DNA from: Agelaius tricolor
Taxonomy: Eukaryota > Chordata > Aves > Passeriformes > Icteridae
Assembly (NCBI GenBank): GCA_023055355.1
Contig: JALJCS010000039.1
Span: 3,250,001 to 3,314,000 of the forward strand
Length of the DNA stretch: 64,000 nucleotides
Reading direction: 5' to 3'
The notes under the pieces are model-generated. The model was not told where the DNA came from, did not search any database, and was given only the letters and a program-made list of their open reading frames with translations. The position numbers and the translations under genes are program-made. Each line of letters starts with the position of its first letter. The first letter of the stretch is position 1. Positions 56,020 to 64,000 of this stretch are shown one piece after another.

Positions 56020-56540
56020 GGGGGTCAAGGGCTCTATCTATTGGGGACACAAATGTCATCGGAGCCCTTGGTAAAACTTAAGGTGGGTCCCCAGCAAACC
56101 CCCATAACCTTCCTTGTGGATACAGGGCTGAGAGATCAACAGTTCAATCTTTGCCCCTGGGATGTAAGATTTCACCTTCCACAGTACAGGTTATTGGGGC
56201 AAAAGGAGAACCCTTCAAGGTTCCTGTAATTAAAGATGTTTTAATAGAATCAGAGAAGAAAATAGGGGTAGGATCACTGCTACTGGTCCCTGAAGCTGAT
56301 TACAATTTATTAGGAAGAGATTTAATGGTGGAATTAGGGATAAACATAAATATTGAAGAAAAACAGCTGAAAGTCAGGTTGTGCCCCTTACGGGTCACTG
56401 ACAAAGAGAAAATCAACCCAGAAGTCTGGTATACCCCTGATACAGCAGGAAGATTGAATATAGAGCCCTTCACAGTCAACATTCAAAGCCCAGAAATCCC
56501 AGTAAGGATAAAACAATATCCCATGTTAGATGAGGGGTGA
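56020..56540 (+). pseudogene. E3 protease
   Basis: It is in frame with gag through the TAG. The active site FLVDTG is present near 56115-56132. A one-base deletion right after DTG shifts the frame; the rest is found at 56151-56540 with the flap region and the C-terminal LLGRDLM. The TGA at 56538-56540 lies at the protease-RT junction. Confidence 0.8.
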
Positions 56541-57983
56541 AGGGGACTAAAACCAGAGGGAGAACGGTTAATACAACAAGGGCTCTTGGAACCTTGCATG
56601 TCTCCCTTCAACAGCCCCATCTTACCTGTAAAGAAACCAGACGGAAAATACTGATTAGTACATGATCTAAGGGAAATAAATAAGAGAACCATTGCCCAGT
56701 TCCCTGTAGTAGCAAACCCCCACACATTGCTCAGTCAATTGAAACCAGATGATCACTGGTATAGTGTTATAGATTTGAAAGACGCCTTTTGGGCATGCCC
56801 CTTGAAAGAAAAATGTAGAGATTATTTTGCATTTGAATGGGAAGATCCCGATACCCACCTAAAGCAACAACTAAGGTGGACAGTGCTCCCACAGGGATTC
56901 ACAGAATCCCTGGATTTGTTTGGGCAGGCACTAGAGCAAATAATGAAATCCTATACCCCAAACCAAGGAATAACCATTGTTCAATATGTAGATGACCTTT
57001 TAATTGCTGGAAAAAGCAAGGAATCAGTTAGAGAAGAAAGCATTAAGCTTCTGAACTTTTTAAGCATCCAGGGGCTGAAGGTGTCCAAAAGTAAATTGCA
57101 ATTTGTAGAAGAAGAAGTGAAGTACCTAGGACACCGACTTAGTAAAGGAACTAAAACACTAGACCCAGGGAGGGTTAAGGGAATCCTCTCCCTTCCTCCC
57201 CCAGGAAATACAAGACAAATCAGGCAGCTATTGGGTCTTGTAGGATACTGCAGACAATGGATTGAAAACTTTAGTGGTAAAGTAAAATTTTTGTTTGAAA
57301 AACTAACTGCTGAAGGTTTGATGAAATGGACTGAGAAGGATGATGAATCATTAAAACAATTAAAAGAGGAATTGGCTAATGCCCCGGTGCTAAGCCTCCC
57401 GGGTGTTAGGAGACCCTTTTATTTGTTTGTTAACACTGAGGCAGGAGTAGCATTTGGGGTACTGGCTCAGGACTGGGCCAGCAGTCGAAAACCAGTAGCA
57501 TTTATTTCTAAAATACTAGACCCCGTAAGTAGAGGATGGCCGACATGTTTGCAGATTATAGTGGCAACAGCCCTCTTAGTGGAAGAAGCTCTCAAAATTA
57601 CCTATGGAGGAGAACTGAAAGTCTTTTCCCCCCATTACATAGGGGCAGTATTGCAACAAAAGGCAGAAAAATGGATAACAGACTCAAGACTTTTGAAATA
57701 CAAGGGCATTTTACTGTCATCCCCTCGGTGGATACTTGAAACCACCTCTCTGCAAAACCCCGTTGAATTCTTGTTTGGAGATCCACAGGAGGATTTAACT
57801 CATGACTGCCTACATAGCATAGAAAAACAAACAAAAATTAGGCCGGACCTCGAAGAGGAAGAACTGGAAGAGGGAGAAAAGTTATTTGTGGATGGGTCCT
57901 CTAGAGTTGTTGAGGGAAAGCGAATCTCTGGATATGCGATTGTAGGAGGTGAAAATTTGGAAATAATGGAATCGGACCTTTGA
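56541..57983 (+). pseudogene. E3 reverse transcriptase and start of RNase H
   Basis: In frame after the TGA come [13 protein letters not shown] and a second TGA at 56652-56654 in the fingers; both stops could be CGA-to-TGA changes. From there to 57983 the frame is open. It carries VIDLKDAFW, LPQGF and the intact catalytic box QYVDDLLIA (about 56983-57009), followed by thumb and connection, then RNase H with LFVDGSSR. It ends at TGA 57981-57983 after a frame change. Confidence 0.85.
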
Positions 57984-58340
57984 GTCCTAGTTGGTCAGCC
58001 CAGGCCTGTGAGCTGTATGCAGTATTGCGGGCTCTAAAATTCTTGGAAGCTAAGGTTGGGACCATCTACACAGACTCAAAATACGCCTTTGGAGTGGTAA
58101 ATACCTTTGGGAAAATTTGGGAAGAAAGAGGGTTAATAAACTCCCGAGGAAGAGAATTAATACATCAGGAACTAATTACTCAGGTCTACAAGCTTTAAGA
58201 GCCCAAAGAAAATAGCAATAGTACATGTTAAAGGACATCAAAAGGGTCTCTCCCATTTGATCAGAGGAAACAACACAGCAGACAGAGAGGCAAAGGAAGC
58301 TGCTCTCAGAAAATTCCAGGCTCAGGGGATAAGGAGAACG
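57960..58340 (+). pseudogene. E3 RNase H, C-terminal part
   Basis: The frame 57980-58198 continues RNase H with AQACELYAVL and IYTDSKYAFG (Glu and Asp of the active site). A second frame change near 58190 leads to VHVKGHQ and NNTADREAK, the last helix. At least two frameshifts thus split RNase H. Confidence 0.78.
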
Positions 58341-59539
58341 CGAGATGATGAGAAAGTTCGAGTCCTGAGCTTTACAGCCCAGGAAAAGGAGAAATCAGAC
58401 AAAATGGGAATAAAAGAGAATGGGGGTATTCGAAAATTGCCAGACGATAGGGAGGTACTGCCAAAATCTATAGCCCGAAGAATAGTGCAGCAGCTGCATG
58501 ACCAGACTCATTGGGGAACCCAAGCCTTAGTAGATAAGTTTACTATTAAGTACATGTGTATAGGAATTTACCATATAGCAAAACAAGTAGTTAGGGGATG
58601 TATAACATGCCAAAGAGTTAACAGACATCAGGCTTGAGAAAGGATTCCAGGAGGAAGGGAATTAGCACACCGACCTTTTTCACATGTACAAATAGATTTC
58701 ACCGAGCTACTGAAGGTAGGGAGATACAAGTACTTATTGGTACTGGTAGATCATCTAACCCACTTTGTAGAAGCATATCCTACATCGCGGGCTACTGAAA
58801 TGTGGTGATTAAAACCCTGCTGGAAGAAATAATCCCTAGGTATGGACTAGTAGAAATATTAGACTCTGATACAGGTCCCCATTTTGCAAACAAAGTACTG
58901 AGAGAGGTAACCAGGGCCTTAGGCACTAAATGGCAATATCACACCCCTTGGCACCCTCAAAGCTCAGGGAGGGTGGAAAGGGCAAATGGAGAAATCAAGA
59001 AGCAACTCACCAAGCTCATGGTAGAAACTAAAATGTCTTGGGTCAGATGTTTACCCATGGCATTGCTAAACATTAGAACCCAACCTAGGACGGATGTGGG
59101 AATCTCTTCTTTTGAAATGCTTTATGGAATGCCTTACGACTTAGAACTCCCGGGGAACCATCCTTGCATCCAAGATAGTCAAATTCAGGATCACATACAA
59201 TAGTTAATGAAATGGAGGGAGGAATTAAGACGAAAAGGGCTATTGGTACAAAGACCCCCTTTGGATATAATAATGCATAAGCTTAAACCCAGAGATAGGG
59301 TCCTAATTAAGACTTGGAAAGAGACATCCCTAACACCCCACTGGAAAGGTCCCTATGTTGTCCTGTTTACCACAGAAACAGCCATCCCAACTGCTGAAAA
59401 AGGCTGGACACATGCCAGTCGAGTGAAAGGACCCATCCCTGCAGACACCCCTTGGGAGGTGACCAGTCGCCCTGGAGATCTACGGCCAACCCTTCGGAAG
59501 GCACAGGGACCTGCGCCAGCTGGGAACGTGAATGACTGA
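58341..59539 (+). pseudogene. E3 integrase
   Basis: The zinc domain shows THWGTQ and CITCQ. TGA at 58635-58637 interrupts the linker. The core has aspartate in QIDFTEL, then a frame change near 58800, then DSDTGPHF and SGRVERANG, so the D,D,E residues are all present although not in one frame. A TAG near 59202 precedes the C-terminal GPY-type module (HWKGPYVVLFTT, GWTHASRVK). Pol ends at TGA 59537-59539. Confidence 0.82.
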
Positions 59540-60065
59540 ATTAGGGGACAGAGAACTGTACCGATTGAGACTCTTGGTAAGAAAACCCCTACAGGAACTG
59601 GAACAGGAGTTCAAGTGCCCTCTGCTGTGGAAAACCTGGAATGAACTGATGCTTGCTCTTTCAGTAGTGGCTGAAGTGAGGCGAGAATTCTTAAATTACA
59701 CCGAGTGTCTTAAATGTCGGGAATCTTCTTGTCGGGCATGGGTAAAAATCTTTTGTGGGGGCTGTAAAGACAAATGGTGGATTTTCCAGTCACATTTGGT
59801 GGGGAGCACATGGTGTCTTACTTGTGATTGGGATTGGAGAAGAGCAAATCCATTAAGGGCCTTAAGAGAATTTACAAGGATCCCTGGAGAGCGGGAGATC
59901 CCTGACAGAAAAGCAGTGTCACTAGTTGAAAATCTAGAACAGAGAAGAGATTGGGCCCTGGCATGGGAATTCCAACACCAATTGCATAGGATCACACACC
60001 AAAACCAGACAGTCATATTAACTACCTTGTGTAAGAAGGGAATCCACGTTCCTCTGGGGTGGTAA
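59532..60065 (+). CDS. Unknown 177-residue Cys-rich ORF between pol and env of E3
   Basis: The ATG at 59532 overlaps the pol stop (ATGACTGA), and the frame is open for 177 residues, whereas gag, pol and env around it are all broken. Cysteines fall in pairs: C59/C62, C67, C75/C78 and C95/C98, with H88 nearby, resembling a zinc ribbon or double zinc-binding module. An Arg-rich segment (about 103-127) and a C-terminal helix with QRRDWALAWEF follow. No signal peptide or membrane segment is seen, so a cytosolic or nuclear protein is likely. E2 has a frame-broken counterpart at the same place. Standard gammaretroviruses have no gene here. Possibilities are an accessory protein, a spliced env-leader exon or a captured host gene. 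I do not recognise the family. Confidence 0.6.
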   Translation: MTELGDRELYRLRLLVRKPLQELEQEFKCPLLWKTWNELMLALSVVAEVRREFLNYTECLKCRESSCRAWVKIFCGGCKDKWWIFQSHLVGSTWCLTCDWDWRRANPLRALREFTRIPGEREIPDRKAVSLVENLEQRRDWALAWEFQHQLHRITHQNQTVILTTLCKKGIHVPLGW

Positions 60066-60540
60066 GTGAGGCCTGACGAGTGGAATAGCACGATTCGCCG
60101 CTATTCCCGAGTCTATAAACAACAAAAACGTAGAGAACGTAGGGAAGAATGACATAACTCTAGGAAGACAGGAGAAAGGGAATAAAAAGGCAGAGGGTGG
60201 ACCCTAAGTAGGTGTGGGACTCAGGCCCTGTAAAGCTCGCTAGGGACGGCAGAGAGTCTGTCATAAAATCAAAGAAATCCTTTACAGGAGACCCTTTGCC
60301 TGGAGGCCTGACAGCCTGCCCTTAGGAGTGGGGGCAGGAGTTAAGGAGATAGCCCAAATAATGCACCCCTGAAGACTACCCCTGCTGCCGAGAAGATAAT
60401 GATCCCTGCAGAGCGACGCACCCGGGTTGGCAGGCGAGGCAGAGAGGTGAGGAGTAGTGGGGGAGAGCAACGGAGCACAGGAACAGGAACGGAGCACAGG
60501 AACAGGAACGGAGCACAGGAAAGCCCCAGGTAAAAGAGAT
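60066..60540 (+). other. E3 pol-env spacer with env-leader-like sequence
   Basis: The spacer contains, near 60362-60400, a short reading (PLKTTPAAEKI) that resembles E2's env leader near 40045-40080 (SLKNTPAAAKI). A doubled or tripled GGAACAGGAAC unit lies at 60479-60510. The long common leader suggests a shared env 5' region in E2 and E3. Confidence 0.45.
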
Positions 60541-62764
60541 ATGAGTACAAAAGGAGAAAGAAATTTGTTGCTAGGACCCTGCCCTGCTTGGCGAGCTACC
60601 TTAATTATTACAACCCTGAGCTGGTTATAATAACTCCAGGCTGCCTGGGGAAACCCTCATCAGCTTTACAAATAGAACATGATCCCCCTAAATAAAGGGA
60701 CCCTGACCCCTGACTGGTCTCAGGCCTTTTTGCAATCTACCGCATCTATGGGGAATACCACAGGTTTAAGTTTACTAACATTAGTACTGCATGACAGTCT
60801 GCCATACGCTAGACACGAATGGAAGAAGCAGAAAACCTGGCAGCTTCAAGGAGTAGTGGGAGAACAAATTAATATTGGATGTCGAATGGTAATGGGTCTG
60901 ACTATACTAACGCAATTGCAATCAGTGTTTCCATGGGTCAGGAGGATAAACAAATAGCAGATTGTGCATACCCAATCACACGAGACTGCTGGCAAAACTT
61001 CACATTAACTCACACTGCAGAGGTAGTCTGTCTCTGGTCGAAAGATACACAGGACCTTTCTTTTAAATTTATAATAGATACTAAAACGCACTCTACCACT
61101 GCTGAACCTCATAATATCATCACTCCATCTGTACCACCAGTCATACTCACCCCAAAAATTTTCAGAATTGGACCTTATATAATCAGGAAAACTGGTCAAC
61201 AACAAATACTATTCAATCCAGCATGGTCTCTCAAACAGGTCGAACTACTGATGCAGACCAATGTTTCAGACATCCAGCCAACTTGTTCTCCGTTTTTGCA
61301 AACATCCTTTGAAGGCTGGACCATTTGGCTGCGGAAACGCAGCTCTTTTAAACCAAGGAAACTTAGAGATGTGACCGGTGTTCTAGGTACAGGATTGGGA
61401 ATCCTGAATAGCATTGATTCGGAAGTACTAATGAACAAATTGGCTGCTACGACTAGAGATCTGTCCAAATTACAGCAACCACTGAAGTCATCTCTGTTAG
61501 CCTTGGGGACACACCAGTGGATGCTGTCAAACATTTTGCCAAAGTGGGAAAGAGTAAATGTGAATGATCACAAATTGGTGATTGATGCACTCAGTGCTGC
61601 ACAAAATAATGTTTCCTTAGCCCTCAGCTGTATCCAGGCACAATTGTGGATGCAGTCAGTTTCTGCCTCGATTATAAGAGAGGGCGAGGAAAGCACTTTC
61701 CCCACAGAAATTCGGAAAATAATCTGGGACAATGCCAACGATTTTGAAAGAGAATTCCAATCCTGGTGGAAACTGGTAAATTTTACCTAGAATGCTATTT
61801 CAAATACAGCTACTGCTTTTGTCTTGACCATACACAATGCCTCTGTACATCTAGTTTTTCCTGGTATTGCATTAGGAATAAACCATGACGGAGCTGTCCT
61901 CTATCCTATAGAACATAGGGGATGGGCCCGTCAGTTTGATGACAAATGGCAAACTGTTGATTTGGAGTCTTGCATTATCCGAGAACAACTGGGGTTCATC
62001 TGTGAAGGCAATGGAATTATAGCTCAAGATATCTGTTTAGACACGGAGCAAAACATTTGTCATTTTGAGATTCGTCCTAACGAGACTTCTAAAACAGTTC
62101 TTATATACATAGGCAATGGATGTGCGTGTTTTAGAACTATTTGTGATTCTGTGCTTGTAGATGATATTGTGGTGGATACAAAGAATCACTCAAACTTCTG
62201 TGCTTGTAACTTCACTAAGATTACAGGGTGTGATATCACTTATGAAGCTAAAGTCACCTCTCACCACCTATTCCAATGCAACTACACACTGCTTCAAAGC
62301 TAATGCCCACTCCGATTGGGATGAACTTCACTCTAGTGAGACAACTGATGCTCCATCAAGACCTGATCCAAATCCTCGAGAGAATCAAGGAAAGCGGACA
62401 GAAAACCCTAGTGACTGTTCATCATGACGTAGGAAAAATACACCGGGTTATAGAGAGGGTAAAGCAAGATGGCGAGCACAGGTGGTGGGATACCCTGTTT
62501 GGGTGGTCTCCTACTACCACAGGTGTCCTAAACAGTATATGCCATCCCATTGTTGTTCTTTTGATTCTGATTGTGCTTGGTTTTATTTTGTCAGCAGTTC
62601 TATTCGGTATGAATTGGAATATGATGAAAAAGCTAAGGAAATTAGCATCTAAAATTAGTGCACATACCTTAACTGAGGAGGAAACTGAGTTAACGCTTGC
62701 TAGGAAGGAACTAAAAAGATTTAATGAACAAAATTGGTTAAAAAAAAAAGGGGGGGGATTGTAA
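60541..62764 (+). pseudogene. E3 envelope, atypical type
   Basis: The ATG at 60541 opens a signal-like sequence that meets two TAA stops (about 60628-60633). The frame 60679-60957 holds the first surface part. A frame change near 60885 leads to 60879-61790, which includes a helical stretch with GVLGTGLGILNSID. TAG at about 61788-61790 is followed in the same frame by 61824-62303, with the ordered cysteines ICHFEI, GCACFRTIC, FCACNFT and TGCD. A last frame change near 62295 gives the end: helix, membrane anchor (about 62545-62610) and a charged tail whose stop lies within the LTR start. There is no C-X6-CC or immunosuppressive-type motif, so this is not the env type of E2. Confidence 0.78.
62740..62758 (+). 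promoter_or_regulatory. E3 polypurine tract
   Basis: Nine A then eight G, then AT, lie directly before the 3' LTR. This would prime plus-strand synthesis. The env tail is read through it as Lys and Gly codons. Confidence 0.85.
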
Positions 62765-63374
62765 TAAGTAGCAATACGTTTGTTCATTAATTTAATCAAT
62801 AGCTAAATAATTATACAATACCAAAGCAATAACTAAATAGCTAAAACTGCTTGATTTTAAATGTATAGCCACATATGGTTCACATATGGTTCACATATGG
62901 TTGCTTGGCTTGCAGGAATCGTAGAGTGCTTTGGGAATTCCATGGTAAAGAAAAGTTCACCTAAGAGGTCACAGAGGAGAGCTGTAATAACAATCCCTAA
63001 ACTCACAAGAATTGCTTAGGCTTGCAGGAATCGTATAGTGTTCTGAAAATTCCACTGTATAGGTATGCCTTAGAAGGAAAAGTTCACTCAGTGGTTAAAA
63101 GAGGAAGACTTGGAGCCTTCATCCCACGACCACCAGAAGGCAGAAAAAGACCCCCTAGCAACAGTATGAGCAAGCGCAAAAGACAGACCACGTCATCCCT
63201 GGACCCGGGAGAAAAAGGCAATAAAAGGTGGACTTTGGGGATAGGAACGGTGCGAGCCTAGAGGAGCGGAGACTCCCGGCCGCCCAGCGCTGAACTTTGC
63301 TTATTCTTGCTTGCATAATAATAATAAAAAATTTATAATTGTATGATCCTTGAATCCAGTGAATTCATTTATCA
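62760..63374 (+). repeat. E3 3' LTR
   Basis: It starts TGTAATAAGTAGC and ends TTATCA. It matches the 5' LTR over its whole length, with differences that include a triple CACATATGGTT near 62871-62901 and a small deletion around 62947. The U3 tandem unit (CTTGCAGGAATCG) is again doubled, at about 62909 and 63019. Confidence 0.87.
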
Positions 63375-63376
63375 CT

Positions 63377-63507
63377 CTTCCTCCCTTCCTCCCCTTCCTT
63401 CCTTCCTTCCTTCCTTCCTTCCTTCCTTCCTTCCTTCCTTCCTTCCTTCCTTCCTTCCTTCCTTCCTTCCTTCCTTCCTTCCTTCCTTCCTTCCTTCCTT
63501 CCTTCCT
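63377..63507. repeat. (CCTT)n microsatellite at the E3 3' border
   Basis: About 28 CCTT units start a few bases after the LTR end, with variants at the left edge. The long Leu/Pro/Ser frames through it are artefacts. Confidence 0.95.
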
Positions 63508-63710
63508 CCATCTTTTAAGTGATGTTGGCATTTTTAGATTAGAGTAAAAACTCACTGTCTAACATAGGTGATAAGTATTGAGAAGTTATTGTAAATAGTG
63601 TACACGTAGTTTTTAGTATAAAAAGATAACACCACACAGTTCCCCATGGTCCCTCACAGGCCCCTCATGGCTCCCTCACAGTTGCCCAAGACCCCTCACA
63701 GCCCCTCACT

Positions 63711-64000
63711 GTGGATGCCATGGCACAGAGAGAGAGAAACAGCAAGTGTTTCTCACAGCAGCTGGTGAGAATTATTAGCAAGTTGTAAGAATGTGAGAAC
63801 TTCAGTATAAACAATCTGCAGGTGGTGTTCTTCTACTTCATCTTTCTCTTCTTCTCAAGGACGGTGTCTAAAGAATGTTTTTGTTAACGAGCCAATCAAA
63901 CAGAATATATCGTATCGCTCTATAAAAACCGCACGGTTCTCTTGAATTAAACCTTCTTTTAGTCTTTCTGCAATACTGCCTCCTGCCTGTTCCTGTGTCA
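63711..64000 (+). repeat. Probable LTR at the right window edge
   Basis: It begins TGTGGATGCC and reaches TGTGTCA at the last base. A CCAAT box near 63890, TATAAAA at 63921-63927 and AATTAAA near 63945 are in the usual order and spacing for a short plus-strand LTR. Whether internal sequence follows is beyond the window. Confidence 0.55.

Larger units (their letters stand above)
53567..63374 (+). mobile_element. E3: full-length gammaretrovirus-like ERV
   Basis: It has both LTRs (53567-54167 and 62760-63374), a tRNA-His primer-binding site, gag, pro, pol, an extra Cys-rich ORF (59532-60065), env and a polypurine tract, in that order. The LTRs differ by several percent by eye, including small indels, so insertion is not recent. 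Gag, pol and env are all broken. No target-site duplication is seen: the left flank ends TTGGA, while the right flank starts CTCTTCC and runs into a (CCTT)n tract. Confidence 0.9.

Noticed and set aside
63301..63555. GRKE and PSFL repeat proteins
   Set aside because: Translation of the (CCTT)n tract.

Overview
The window is vertebrate nuclear DNA. It has GT-AG introns, GC-rich short-intron genes, CR1-poor but LTR-rich intergenic DNA, maestro/HEAT-like (MROH) genes and PIM-type kinase genes. Tandemly expanded MROH-like and PIM-like families together with many young-to-middle-aged endogenous retroviruses (ERVs) fit a bird, most likely a songbird, and a repeat-rich region such as the W chromosome, a microchromosome end or an unplaced scaffold. 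That placement is inference. Nothing bacterial is present.

Host genes. Three MROH-like copies occur: copy 1 on the minus strand (55-2943, 3' end outside the window), copy 2 on the plus strand (12313-17563) and copy 3 on the plus strand (44435-49051). Exon lengths and phases match almost exactly among them, so breaks can be read by comparison. Copy 1 is open throughout its nine visible exons. Copy 2 has a one-base deletion in exon 4 that a nearby AG could bypass. Copy 3 has lost exon 5 and has a stop in exon 11. A PIM-like kinase gene (25598-27635, plus) is open, but has an extra glutamate in its catalytic loop. It is followed by a decayed second kinase unit (27911-28200). The same two-unit block recurs inverted and truncated at 50812-53055. 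A four-exon, intron-containing but broken piece of NUP35 lies at 5670-7134.

Retroviral part. At least four ERVs with coding remnants are visible. E0 (minus, about 8.4-10.2 kb) is a gag-pro scrap. E1 (minus, about 19.6-22.3 kb) keeps RNase H, integrase and an env tail of a different pol lineage. E2 (plus, about 34.9-43.1 kb) and E3 (plus, 53567-63374) have related gammaretrovirus-like gag-pol read through a UAG stop. E2 and E3 share an unusual small Cys-rich ORF between pol and env, yet carry unrelated env C-terminal halves. E3's env type reappears in E1. All gag, pol and env frames are broken. Further LTRs lie at about 10.7-11.04, 23.0-23.46, 30.18-30.38, 31.4-32.1, 53.07-53.56 and 63.7-64.0 kb.

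Repeats. CCCAT pentamer arrays sit in intron 1 of every MROH copy. Minisatellites occur at 22.34-23.91, 32.94-33.40 and 33.51-34.56 kb. A (CTG)16 tract lies at 27955-28002 and a (CCTT)n tract at 63.39-63.51 kb. Exon boundaries below come from reading frame, splice signals and paralog comparison; no database search was possible.
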